From NCBI GenBank assembly GCA_903900025.1, contig CAIULN010000067.1, positions 1 through 63,491 of the forward strand: DNA of 63,491 nucleotides. The letters run 5' to 3'. This document shows positions 50,327 through 59,084 of this stretch, piece by piece. Every line of letters starts with the position of its first letter. Within the stretch, counting starts at the first letter, position 1. The position numbers and the translations under genes were made by a program. Under the pieces are notes generated by a model. It saw only the letters and a program-made list of their open reading frames with translations, had not been told where the DNA came from and ran no database searches. This DNA comes from an uncultured Methanomicrobiales archaeon (GTDB taxonomy: Archaea; Halobacteriota; Methanomicrobia; Methanomicrobiales; Methanospirillaceae).

Positions 50327-50432
50327 ATGTCCTTTCTTACGGAATTTATATTCCGAATATGGCAGTACCCGGTCATCTTACCGGTTCTGCCTTTATTGTT
50401 CTGCCTGATATCTTTTGGATCCTTCCTGTCAC

Positions 50433-51383
50433 TCAGTATCCCGACATTCCCGAAGTAAAAACACGGGCATTGTCAGAGGCTGCCCGTGATTCCTTCTGCT
50501 GGCCCAGGTTCGTGAGCGCGATGGCACGGTTGTTCCAGATCCATGCCTCGTCGGAATATCCTGCAAGGGCCCGGTCTGTATAATCGAGAGCCTCCTCGTA
50601 CCTGCCAAGGCCCATAAGTGCCGCACCTTTCTGTGCGAGCGCCAGTGAATCGCCGGGAGACAACGCAAGTGCCCGGTCAAAGGATTGGGAAGCGTCACGG
50701 TACTGACCAAGGACGTTCTGTGCGATCCCCCGGTTGTACCATACCTCCTTTAGTGCAAGATCAGGGTTCTTTGCGATCACCGCGTCATACAGCCGAAGTG
50801 CGCCTTCATAGTCACCGGTCATAAAAAGGGCATCACCTTGGTCAAGAGATGGCTCAGCGCTTCCCGATGGGCTTGCCGGGATGATCAAGGCAGGAACGGG
50901 AGAGGAAGGTGAAACCCCCCGCGGCACATCCGGCGTCGTTATGGCGATGAGTCCTGCAAATACCAGCACGAGGAGAACAAACCCGGCAGCACAGAATCCC
51001 GCGGCAAAGCGGATTGTTCTTTGAGTTATCCATGGGCTTTTGTCTGCGGCGGGTCTGCGCTTTCTGACATATTCAGAAGAGGATGCGTGGTGGGCACGTG
51101 AATGCAAATGAGCATTCTCCGGTTGATCCTCCCGTGCCCATGACGTGGCTTTCCGGAACAGGGATAATTCATGAGCAAGGAATGTATCATAGTCTTTCCT
51201 TCGGACTGGATCGAGCAGAAGCTCCGCCGCTTTGTTGAGATCCTTCATTTTTTCTTCTGCCTCGGGATGCCGGCAGACATCAGGGTGCCATTGTTTTATT
51301 TTTTTCCGGTAGGCGGCGGCAATCTCATCGACTGTCGCATCGTCTTTTACGCCAAGGATGTGGTAATATGTGATGATTGGCAT
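50433..51383 (-). CDS. J-domain / TPR membrane protein
   Basis: 316 residues. The N-terminal J domain has YYHILGVKDDATVDEIAAAYR and the HPD motif (H33-P34-D35 in WHPDVC), so it can engage an Hsp70 ATPase. A charged linker follows, then one membrane helix (about 129-151, FAAGFCAAGFVLLVLVFAGLI), then a Pro-rich region and about four TPRs (about 178-310, DQGDALFMTGDYEGAL, WYNRGIAQNVLGQYRDA, ALAQKGAALMGLGRYEEAL). The J domain is predicted on the cytoplasmic side and the TPRs outside. It lies 167 bases upstream of the giant TPR gene on the same strand. DnaK is not in the window. Confidence 0.85.
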   Translation of the reverse strand: MPIITYYHILGVKDDATVDEIAAAYRKKIKQWHPDVCRHPEAEEKMKDLNKAAELLLDPVRRKDYDTFLAHELSLFRKATSWAREDQPENAHLHSRAHHASSSEYVRKRRPAADKSPWITQRTIRFAAGFCAAGFVLLVLVFAGLIAITTPDVPRGVSPSSPVPALIIPASPSGSAEPSLDQGDALFMTGDYEGALRLYDAVIAKNPDLALKEVWYNRGIAQNVLGQYRDASQSFDRALALSPGDSLALAQKGAALMGLGRYEEALDYTDRALAGYSDEAWIWNNRAIALTNLGQQKESRAASDNARVFTSGMSGY

Positions 51384-51500
51384 GGTTCAGTGACAGGGAA
51401 TTTCTGTATGATGATGGGATGCCGGATCTCATGAAGCATGCCATGCGGATAGAGAGCAAAACCGACCGGTGGACGCCTGATGTCGCACCCTTTTTTTAAA

Positions 51501-51511
51501 AACATATAAAA
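51501..51511 (-). promoter_or_regulatory. TATA-like box upstream of J-domain/TPR gene
   Basis: ttttatatgtt on the minus strand, about 120 bases before the ATG; it would give a leader of about 95 bases. Confidence 0.35.
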
Positions 51512-51545
51512 TCCCCCCGGGGACCATGGGGGTAATCCCGCGCTC

Positions 51546-52406
51546 TCACACCAGCGGGTGCGGCTGCGCATCGCCAGACACGGGAAGTTTTGTTGTTTTG
51601 ACAAGGAAAGGATCGGGTGATTGTGCCATCTTCTCCACAATCAGGTGTTTTCCTTTCTGTGTCATGGCAAAGACCGGAATCGCGGTGCCTGCCTGAACGA
51701 GCGCACCAGCACCGGCGATCTCGCGGATCGGCCTTGATGCGCAGGAGGTTACGATGTCAGAAACAGCAACAAGCCGCCGAGCACTGTCAGGGGAAAGTCC
51801 ACTCACATGTACGGCAACGATCAGGGTATCAGGGTGAACCGAGCGGATCTGTTCTGCAGTCTGCGGATCAGCGACCGTCACAGCGATCCGGTTGAATTTT
51901 CTTACCACCGCGAGATCAACTCCGGCAGGCTGATCGATGCGGGCGGTCTGCCGATCGAGAATGACCCCCCCATGCTCTTCAATCCGGTTCATTACCGCAG
52001 GGATGGGGCAGGTGCTTACCAGTCCCGACATCCTGCCGCCGATGCCCTGCACAAGTTCCGGAGAGGTCGCAATCACCGTGCCAGCTCCGTCGCAGGCAAG
52101 AACAGCGGCATCGATAAGTCCGGTATGGATGCCAAAGCTGAGCAGTTCCGAAGCCCCGAACCCGACAAACTCCCTGTAGTCGGTTACCACGCGCCGTTCT
52201 GTGCACATCCCGAATGACTTGATGCGGTGCTCGATATTTGCTTTCACCGCCTCTTTTGTGATTGCCGGGATCGGGTATGCGAACCGTTTTGCGAGCGGGC
52301 AGTCGGCGATGACAGGATCACCGACCTCCATAACCGCACCGTCCCGAATCACGATCCGGCATTTCCCGATTGCTTCGATGATGTGTTCACCGCCGTCCTT
52401 TTCCAC
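51546..52406 (-). CDS. Methanogenesis marker protein 8 (DUF2099)
   Basis: 286 residues from GTG at 52406 (MEKDGGEHIIEAIGKCR), chosen because GGAGTGA lies 8 bases upstream and because family members begin just before the VIEAxGKC motif; GTG at 52427 is possible. Conserved segments include IADCPLAKRF (cysteine), FGASELLSFGIHTGLIDAAVLACDGAGTV and DIVTSCASRPIREIAGAGALVQAG. Marker proteins of this type occur in methanogens and few other organisms; the biochemical role is not established. It is upstream of the J-domain/TPR gene on the same strand, 162 bases away. Confidence 0.87.
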   Translation of the reverse strand: MEKDGGEHIIEAIGKCRIVIRDGAVMEVGDPVIADCPLAKRFAYPIPAITKEAVKANIEHRIKSFGMCTERRVVTDYREFVGFGASELLSFGIHTGLIDAAVLACDGAGTVIATSPELVQGIGGRMSGLVSTCPIPAVMNRIEEHGGVILDRQTARIDQPAGVDLAVVRKFNRIAVTVADPQTAEQIRSVHPDTLIVAVHVSGLSPDSARRLVAVSDIVTSCASRPIREIAGAGALVQAGTAIPVFAMTQKGKHLIVEKMAQSPDPFLVKTTKLPVSGDAQPHPLV

Positions 52407-52541
52407 TATATTCACTCCTGCTGACACATATTAGTGCGCGGACTGATAACCTTCACCTGTCCGGCATGCCCTCAGACCTTGCGCTCTTTTTCCATGCCGG
52501 AGTGCCAAATGATTATTGCAGATCAATGACGATAATCCGGT

Positions 52542-53309
52542 GTGGCAGGAACGGATCGGTATGATGAGATCGATGCCGCCCGGGGCGTCGCGATCCTCAT
52601 GATGATCCTCTTTCATACGCTTTTTGACCTTTCGTTTTTCCAGATATATCCTGTCAATGTTGCGACCGGGTTCTGGCGATATTTCGCATTTGCCACCGCT
52701 TCCCTTTTTCTCTTTATTGTGGGCATTTCGCTCACGATCAGCCATGCAAGGGAAGAGGAACGGCTGGCAGGTGATCCGAAGCGGCAATTCAGGATTGCGG
52801 AGAAGTACCTGAAACGGGGCAGTTGGATCTTTGCCTGCGGCCTTCTGGTCACGGTCGCCACGTGGCTGTATCTTGGCGAAGGGTTTGTGATCTTCGGCAT
52901 CCTGCACCTGATCGGTGTTTCGACCATTCTTTCGCTGTTCTTCTTCCGGTTCCGCACGTATAACATTCTGATCGGTGCGACCTGCATCGGAACTGGCATC
53001 TTCCTCGTTGCAGCCAATGTGACCGGTCCGATCTGGCTGCTCTGGCTTGGCATCCCTCCTGTTCCGTTCATTTCAGTTGACTACACCCCTCTCCTTCCAT
53101 GGTTCGGTATCGTGCTCATTGGGATGGGTGCCGGTATACAATGGTATCCGAAGGGGAGACGATTGTTTGCCGTACCGCGTTTTCCCGCATTTGTTTTTGC
53201 ACCTCTTGCGCTGCTCGGGCGGCACTCGCTCGTACTGTATCTGGTGCACCAACCCGTGATCCTTATTCTGCTTCAGCTTATTACCGGCGCGCCGTTGCCG
53301 GGTGCCTGA
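52542..53309 (+). CDS. DUF1624 membrane protein (heparan acetyltransferase-like)
   Basis: 255 residues with about seven membrane helices. The start EIDAARGVAILMMILFHTLFDL matches DUF1624, whose first helix carries RG and a conserved His (ILFHTLFD) used in acyl transfer by relatives. Helices GILHLIGVSTILSLFFF and LLGRHSLVLYLVHQPVI are also typical (the second with RHSL and HQP). It may acylate a membrane-borne sugar; this is inference. The start is GTG at 52542. Confidence 0.75.
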   Translation: MAGTDRYDEIDAARGVAILMMILFHTLFDLSFFQIYPVNVATGFWRYFAFATASLFLFIVGISLTISHAREEERLAGDPKRQFRIAEKYLKRGSWIFACGLLVTVATWLYLGEGFVIFGILHLIGVSTILSLFFFRFRTYNILIGATCIGTGIFLVAANVTGPIWLLWLGIPPVPFISVDYTPLLPWFGIVLIGMGAGIQWYPKGRRLFAVPRFPAFVFAPLALLGRHSLVLYLVHQPVILILLQLITGAPLPGA

Positions 53310-53380
53310 CTCTGTATACCTGAACTCCTGGCACCACCGATTCACTTAATTCTCTCCGCAATTAAAAAGAGATCATTGGA

Positions 53381-54309
53381 ATGTTGTGGTGTGTCCTTTC
53401 CATCATTGGTGCGATCGCTGATGCGGGGTACTATATCGCGGTAAAAAAATTTCTGCAGACCGCTGACCCATTCGTCCTCGCTGCCGGTGGATACACATCA
53501 ACCGGAATCGCTCTTTTGATCGTTGCAAGGATCAGGGGATTTCCCGCCATCGGGCAGGATTTTTTTGGGGCACTTTTTGCATCATCGGTGCTGGGCATTG
53601 GAGCTGTCCTGCTCTCATTTGCTGCACTCCGGTACACGGATATTTCTCTTGCGGTTCCGATGATCTCCTTTACTCCCCTCTTCCTGGTTGTGACCGCATT
53701 TGTGCTCCTGCATGAGTCCCCTTCGCTGATCGGAATTGCCGGGATTGTGACCATCGTCACCGGTTCCTACGTCCTGAATCTCTCGTCTGCCCACAGGGGG
53801 TGGGCTGATCCGTTCCGGGCAATTCTGAAAACCGTGGTGTCCTGTATATGCTCATCGTCTCTCTTATCTATGCCGTGGCGATCAACTTTGATAAGATGAT
53901 GGTAACCAACTCCGATCCCGTATTCGGATCGTCAATTACCTGCATTATCCTTGGGCTGTCGTTTGCCGGCATGTCACGGTCCATGGGATTGAGGGATGTG
54001 ATAGGTTCGGTTATCGCACTCCCGCCGAATGCACCTCATCAGCGGGGTGTTGGGACTGGCGCACCACCATTCAAAAAAAGCATCGGACAGTGGATCCTTA
54101 TCGGAATGCTGCTCTCAGTTTCTGCGGTCAGTATCAATACGGCATACACGATGCAGATCGTTCCGTATGTGATCGCGATAAAACGGATGAGTATTATCCT
54201 CATGGTCCTGTATGGAGCATCCGTTTTCAAGGAAGAGGATGTGGCAAGGCGCCTTTCCGGATCTTTGCTCATGGTCGCCGGCGCCGTCCTGATTGTCCTG
54301 TTCAGCTGA
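53381..54309 (+). pseudogene. EamA/DMT-type transporter, frameshifted
   Basis: A single transporter of about 309 residues is split by one missing base. Frame 1 (53381-53831) covers about five helices (MLWCVLSIIGAIADAGYYIA, ALLIVARIRGFPAIG, LGIGAVLLSFAALRYTDISL, LFLVVTAFVLLHESP, GIVTIVTGSYVLNL). After an AAAA run at 53828-53831 the other frame continues LYMLIVSLIYAVAINFDKM to the stop at 54309 with five more helices. Adding one A restores a standard ten-helix drug/metabolite transporter. A lysis of the gene or a sequencing error cannot be told apart from sequence. Confidence 0.8.
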
Positions 54310-54320
54310 TGGGAAAATCC

Positions 54321-55991
54321 TTACTTTTCAAAGAGCGGGACATCCTTAAACTGCCTGACATCAAAGACGCCCCGGTCGGTAATTCTCAGGCTTGGGATCA
54401 CGGTAAGGGCGAGGAACGAGAGATACATGAACGGGTCGGCAATCGCCCCCAACCGGGACGTGGCGGCTTTCAGGGTTTCCTGCTGTGACACAACCTCCTC
54501 ATACGGCAGGAGCGACATGAGGCCCGCGCATTCGAGGGAGAGGACGGTTTCATCATCCCCGTCGACCACGACCATCGCGCCACGGGTGCGGATCACCATA
54601 TCGATTGCCCGCACAATCTCATCATCGCTGGTGCCTACCGCTACGATGTTATGGGCATCGTGGGAGATGCTCGAGGCGATCGCACCCCGCACAAGGCCAA
54701 ACCCGTGTACGAGACCAACACCACAGGGGCGGTCACGGTAACGATTGCATACCACTGCCTTGAGGATGTCGCGTTCAATATCAGGGACGCCATGTTGTGC
54801 ATCGATGGAAAAGAAGAGCGGTTCGGTGATAATCTGGTGCGGGACGATCCCGATGACCCCCGCTTGTCCCTTCCCAAAGAGCTGAATTGTTTCTGGTGCT
54901 GGCAGTGTGCACGAAAAAGGATGCGTTTCCCAAAGAGAGGGTTGTGGCGGAGCATTCCCTGTCGCAACACCCCGTTTGTAGGTGGTTTTTACGGTAAAGA
55001 CCCGTGTATCGGAAAGGACGCAGAAATCTGCGAGCCACCCGGGTGCGAGCGCACCGCGGTCAAAGAGGCGGAAGCGTTCTGCTGCCGAGAGGGTTGCCAT
55101 CCGCAGGGCAAGCTCCGGCTCGATCCCGCTTTCTATTGCGATCCGAATGCAGTTGTCGATGTGGCCGGAGGTTGCAAGCATATCCGCGTGGCAATCATCG
55201 GTGGCAAAACAGCACCGTGGTGCAGTGCAGGCAGTCACGATCCCGGCAAGGTCATGGATGTTGTGTTCGGTAGAACCCTGACGCAGAAAGATGTACATGC
55301 CGCGACGGAGTTTCTCCTGCGCTTCGCCAATTCCGGTACATTCATGGTCGCTTTGCATGCCGGCAATGACATATGCATTCAGGTCTGCACCGGAAAGCGA
55401 CGGTGCATGGCCGTCCACGACTGGGGAAAGCGCAATTTTATCAGAAAGCGAATGGTCATGCGCCAGAACACCCGGAACATTCATCACTTCCCCGATACCG
55501 AGCACACGGTAACGCCCGATAAAACGACTGAGGTCCCGGGCAGACAGCACGGCGCCACCCACATCCCCGGGTGTTGCAGGGACACACGAGGGGAGCATGT
55601 AGAAGATATCAATGGGCAGGTTCTCCGCTTCCCGGAGCATGAATTCAATCCCTTCAATACCAGCGACGTTTGCAATCTCATGAGGGTCTGCCATGACCGT
55701 TGTTGTCCCGCGCGAGGAGACGAGGCGTGCATACTCTTTTGGGGTGAGCAACGAGCTCTCGATATGGACGTGGGCGTCAATCAGGCCGGGCACAATCCGT
55801 GCCCCGGCCAAATCGTGTTCTACAAGGCCCCGGTACTCACCAATGCCAACCACCAGCCCATCAGTGACGGCCAGGCTGCCCTGTTCCCATTCGCAGGAAA
55901 AGGGATTAAAAAGTTCGGCGTTCAAAAAGACCGCATCAGATTTGACCAGCCCGCGGGCGGCATCGATCAGCCGGTCTTTTTTTTCATGCAT
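54321..55991 (-). CDS. ade: Adenine deaminase
   Basis: 556 residues. It deaminates adenine to hypoxanthine. The metal-binding HVHIESS (in LIDAHVHIESSLLTP) and the family landmarks ADPHEIANVAGIEGI, GIGEVMNVPGVL, GHAPSLSGADLNAY, QSDHECTGIGEA and FATDDCHADM are all present. The C-terminal domain has HDAHNIVAVG and ALTVIPSLRITD. Length is normal for bacterial and archaeal Ade. It converges with the transporter gene with a 12-base gap. A TATA-like box (ggtgatataaactg on the minus strand) lies about 130 bases upstream. Confidence 0.96.
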   Translation of the reverse strand: MHEKKDRLIDAARGLVKSDAVFLNAELFNPFSCEWEQGSLAVTDGLVVGIGEYRGLVEHDLAGARIVPGLIDAHVHIESSLLTPKEYARLVSSRGTTTVMADPHEIANVAGIEGIEFMLREAENLPIDIFYMLPSCVPATPGDVGGAVLSARDLSRFIGRYRVLGIGEVMNVPGVLAHDHSLSDKIALSPVVDGHAPSLSGADLNAYVIAGMQSDHECTGIGEAQEKLRRGMYIFLRQGSTEHNIHDLAGIVTACTAPRCCFATDDCHADMLATSGHIDNCIRIAIESGIEPELALRMATLSAAERFRLFDRGALAPGWLADFCVLSDTRVFTVKTTYKRGVATGNAPPQPSLWETHPFSCTLPAPETIQLFGKGQAGVIGIVPHQIITEPLFFSIDAQHGVPDIERDILKAVVCNRYRDRPCGVGLVHGFGLVRGAIASSISHDAHNIVAVGTSDDEIVRAIDMVIRTRGAMVVVDGDDETVLSLECAGLMSLLPYEEVVSQQETLKAATSRLGAIADPFMYLSFLALTVIPSLRITDRGVFDVRQFKDVPLFEK

Positions 55992-56116
55992 AGATTAACT
56001 CATAGTACTGGTATTCCTGCTCTTATTTTCACGCTTTGCCCGCATTTTTGAGATTTTTTGTTTGTTGTAAACCGGGCTCATCATCAATCGGGAGATCCTG
56101 TTAAAATCCACGCCCC

Positions 56117-56130
56117 GCAGTTTATATCAC
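56117..56130 (-). promoter_or_regulatory. TATA-like box upstream of ade
   Basis: ggtgatataaactg on the minus strand, about 130 bases before the ade ATG, within the 274-base gap after the kinase gene. Confidence 0.3.
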
Positions 56131-56265
56131 CGTGAGGGGTATCCGGGTTTACGGACGGGCAACCTCCCCATGACCTGCAGGGAAATGAACGTGCCAGTCT
56201 CCGGATGGCAGATACGGGTCTCATTGGGCAGACAACACTATGATCTGTTTGAATGATGACGTTTT

Positions 56266-57651
56266 TTATGGGGGGCTCGTGGAACCGGGCAACCGGTACC
56301 TGCCCTTTGGAACCTGAATCTCGAACCTCACCCCCTTTTTTGGCTCTCCGTTTTCCGTGATGGTTATTCCGGTAATCGCCAGGATCTCGCGGATCAAAAA
56401 CAGCCCAAGCCCGGTATTCTTGCCAAACCCCTTCCTGAAGAGCTTCGGTTTATCCTCGATGGAGATACCAATCCCGTTATCCTCATACATCACGTTCAAC
56501 CCCTGCTCATTTTCCTGACATGTGCACCATATCCTTGTCAGTTTTTCACCGTATCGCAGGGAATTGTCGATCAGGTTATAGAAGGCCTTTTCAAAGAGCG
56601 GATCCGCGTACACTTCAATAGTCTTTTCACAGGGTTCAATGACGATCGATCCGGTATTGAATGATGATACAGCTTTCTGGAAGGTTTTATTGACGTCCTG
56701 CCATTCCGGCTTATTGACCCCGATGTCCTGATACTCCCGGGTAAACGAGATCTGCTGGCTGATGGTATCGGTGATCTTTTTTGTTTTCTCGATGTAGGAA
56801 CGCGCCAACGGGTCGTCAATGATCTCCTCGGTCATATTCTGGTAACAACTTAACGCCATGATCTGGTTGAGGATATCATGCCGCGTAATGTTGTTTAACA
56901 GCTGAAGCTTTTTATTCGCAACCTCCAGCGCCTCATCTGCCCGTTTTCGTTCCGTAATGTCATGGGCAATCGTCGAAGCGCCAATAATCTTCCCCTTGTT
57001 ATTTTTTATGGGGGAGATGGAAAGGGAGACCTGGATGCGTCGTTGGTCTTTTGCCATTCTCTCGGTCTCATACCGTTCGACAGTCTGTCCCTGTGAAATC
57101 TTTTTGAGCAGCACCTGGATGTCATCGGGCCGGTCGGGCGGGAGCAGGATATTGATTGATTGGCCTACCGCCTCTTCTGCGGTATATCCGTAGAGTTCTT
57201 CAGCCCCCTTATTCCAGTCAGTAATGATACCCTCAATTGTTTTCCCGATGATCGCATCGCTGGAGGATTCCACGATCTCGACAAGTCGTTCATGGATCCT
57301 CTGTTCCGCCGAGTAGGTAATAACGAGATACGATGCCACAAATCCGATAATAATGAAGACGCCCGCATGCCCGAGGCTGTTGAGTACAATATCCAGTGAT
57401 TCATGGGATGTGAGAAGGACCATCTCAAGAAACAATCCTGCAAAAACACCAGAGATGAGGATGCCACGACGGGGATAAAAATACGCTACAAGGATAATGG
57501 GGATATAAAACAGGAGGTAGAAGAGGGTATCAGGGTTGACAACGAGCAGGTTAAGGAAATTCAGAATAATGGCTGCTGCTGAGGTGATAATGAGAGAGAA
57601 ATGGATAAGAACAACATTTTTTTGTGTCATTTTTATGATGGTGCCTGCCAT
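56266..57651 (-). CDS. Membrane sensor histidine kinase with PAS domain
   Basis: 461 residues. The N-terminus has about four membrane helices (NLLVVNPDTLFYLLFYIP, GVFAGLFLEMVLL, HAGVFIIIGFVASYLVI), then a PAS domain (about 125-235, SSSDAIIGKTIEGIITDWNKG, ending STIAHDITERKRA). The H-box is NITRHDILNQIMAL, with HD instead of the usual HE motif and an ILNQI tail common in archaeal kinases. The ATPase domain has NLIDNSLRYG (N box), DNGIGI and GLGLFLIREI. No response regulator is adjacent, so it is an orphan sensor. Confidence 0.88.
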   Translation of the reverse strand: MAGTIIKMTQKNVVLIHFSLIITSAAAIILNFLNLLVVNPDTLFYLLFYIPIILVAYFYPRRGILISGVFAGLFLEMVLLTSHESLDIVLNSLGHAGVFIIIGFVASYLVITYSAEQRIHERLVEIVESSSDAIIGKTIEGIITDWNKGAEELYGYTAEEAVGQSINILLPPDRPDDIQVLLKKISQGQTVERYETERMAKDQRRIQVSLSISPIKNNKGKIIGASTIAHDITERKRADEALEVANKKLQLLNNITRHDILNQIMALSCYQNMTEEIIDDPLARSYIEKTKKITDTISQQISFTREYQDIGVNKPEWQDVNKTFQKAVSSFNTGSIVIEPCEKTIEVYADPLFEKAFYNLIDNSLRYGEKLTRIWCTCQENEQGLNVMYEDNGIGISIEDKPKLFRKGFGKNTGLGLFLIREILAITGITITENGEPKKGVRFEIQVPKGRYRLPGSTSPP

Positions 57652-57745
57652 AACAATCAGGGTACTTCAAATACGTGTATTACGGTTTTCCTGCGCCGGT
57701 TCTCATGCGATCTCCCGAGATAGTTCTCATTCGATCAGCGATCGC

Positions 57746-58096
57746 TTAAATCACAATATCCTTGATGCCTGCAGACCTGCGTTCCCCGTTGGCGGTCAGA
57801 TAGATATACAGTTTATACGAGCCCGGCTCAAGTTCGACCGGGATGGCAAATGCATTTTCGCCCTTCGGGACTGAAACGGGGATGCCGGTAACGATGAGTT
57901 CGCGCTGGCTGAGATCTTTTATCTCGTAGATTCTCACCTGGATGCCACCGTCAAAAGGGTCTCCGCTGTTTGAAGCATGGACCGTAAGCACCCGGTTGTG
58001 GTAGCTTACATCTCCGAGCGTAAGCGAAGTGCAGCCGGCAGACAGGGTGATAATTACAACAACCGCAAGAAGGGAATGATAACCTGATGCGGACAT
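57746..58096 (-). CDS. Small lipoprotein
   Basis: 116 residues. The signal peptide ends in a lipobox (ITLSAGC, residues 16-22), then a beta-rich domain of about 90 residues (VSYHNRVLTVHASNSGD, GIQVRIYEIKDLSQREL, ELEPGSYKLYIYLTANG) suggests a FixG/Ig-like fold. It probably resides on the outer face of the membrane. The AT-rich stretch 58106-58130 lies immediately upstream of the ATG and may give a leaderless transcript. Function unknown. Confidence 0.7.
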   Translation of the reverse strand: MSASGYHSLLAVVVIITLSAGCTSLTLGDVSYHNRVLTVHASNSGDPFDGGIQVRIYEIKDLSQRELIVTGIPVSVPKGENAFAIPVELEPGSYKLYIYLTANGERRSAGIKDIVI

Positions 58097-58392
58097 GATT
58101 TAATGGTAAAATTTTAAACATAATAATCATGTGGTTTGTGTTGCAGGATCCCTTTCACAGGATTCCTGCATCCTCCGGGGAGGTCCCGTTTCGGATATCG
58201 CACGTGAATCCTCAACCATCGTGGTGACTTGGGCAGAAACCGGCGTGCCAAAACGACAGGGATTGAACTGTCAGGGGAGAGGCCTGTATTGTTAAACGGA
58301 ACGCCATTACCTGAGGTGCTGGTGGGGTGCTGAATACATTTCAAACGTCGTTGAATACGATTGGCGGTATATGAAAATGGTGTTACCCGGTA

Positions 58393-58581
58393 TCAGATTT
58401 TTTCAACGGTTACACGAACGCGGTCACCGGCTTTAATCCCGTGCCCCTTGGGAATATCGATGTTGAACCAGAGGGCATTCGGGGTCTCCTTTGTCGGATC
58501 CTGCGACATCAGGCAGTCCTTGTGCTCGTTGATGTCGGCGACAAATTCTACCATCGAATCGAACGTAAGAAGTGTTTCCAT
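58393..58581 (-). CDS. Short hypothetical protein, 62 residues
   Basis: Unrecognised. MVEFVADINEHKDCLMSQDP, a middle region with Trp and Phe (NALWFNIDIPKGHG) and a basic, beta-rich end (IKAGDRVRVTVEKI) suggest a small OB/S1-like or PRC-type domain. It lies 25 bases downstream of the DUF7123-type gene on the same strand, so both are probably co-transcribed. No similar family comes to mind. Confidence 0.55.
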   Translation of the reverse strand: METLLTFDSMVEFVADINEHKDCLMSQDPTKETPNALWFNIDIPKGHGIKAGDRVRVTVEKI

Positions 58582-58606
58582 AAAAAAGGTTGGTGCTGAT
58601 GGTTAA

Positions 58607-58858
58607 TTACATCGACCTGGGTGTGACCATCCAGGTCGTGCTGTTCGAATAGCTCCACCGGATGATGTTGAGGTCCTTGCAGATGTCGGCAAGGATCGCC
58701 ATGTTTGTCCCCACTTCCTTGGGGGATAATCCTAGATCCTTTGCGATATACTTTGACTTGAAGTAGTGCTTACCCTTGGTTATCCCGGATTGGAGATAAC
58801 TGACGATTTTGTGCTGGGTTTCGTTATACGTCTCACGAATCTTCTTTGAAGTTGACAT
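58607..58858 (-). CDS. DUF7123-type winged-helix protein
   Basis: 83 residues from the ATG at 58858 (MSTSKKIRETYNETQHKIV), with TGAGG 6-10 bases upstream; a longer open frame exists to 58987. The pattern YLQSGITKGKHYFKSKYIAKDLGLSPKEVGTNMAIL (quoted in part: YFKSKYIAKDLGLSPKEVG) and the end WSYSNSTTWMVTPRS match the small archaeal DUF7123 family with a winged helix-turn-helix, similar to proteins of haloarchaea. It is likely DNA-binding. A strong TATA box precedes it at 58897-58912. Confidence 0.75.
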   Translation of the reverse strand: MSTSKKIRETYNETQHKIVSYLQSGITKGKHYFKSKYIAKDLGLSPKEVGTNMAILADICKDLNIIRWSYSNSTTWMVTPRSM

Positions 58859-58896
58859 GTTATGCCTCAGCATTAAAAACTCATATAGATCAACCC

Positions 58897-58912
58897 ATAT
58901 ATATAAATATCT
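58897..58912 (-). promoter_or_regulatory. TATA box of DUF7123-type gene
   Basis: agatatttatatatat on the minus strand, about 40-55 bases before the ATG, the strongest AT-rich promoter in the window. Confidence 0.5.
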
Positions 58913-59084
58913 ATCCCATGTGGCAGAATCTGGCTTCTTTTTCATATTGCCCATCAATTTTTTGACCAGAAAGCATTTATTGCCCACCGGATTGAATTAG
59001 AATTTCGATCCGCGCATAACAACGAGATCCATTTATTTTACAGGGATTCCTGTGAATTTTAAAAATAAATTTAATGAATTTCCG

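Noticed and set aside
54651-56051. 466-codon open frame on the plus strand across ade
   Set aside because: Antisense to a well-conserved adenine deaminase; the translation has abundant Cys/His and no recognisable domain.
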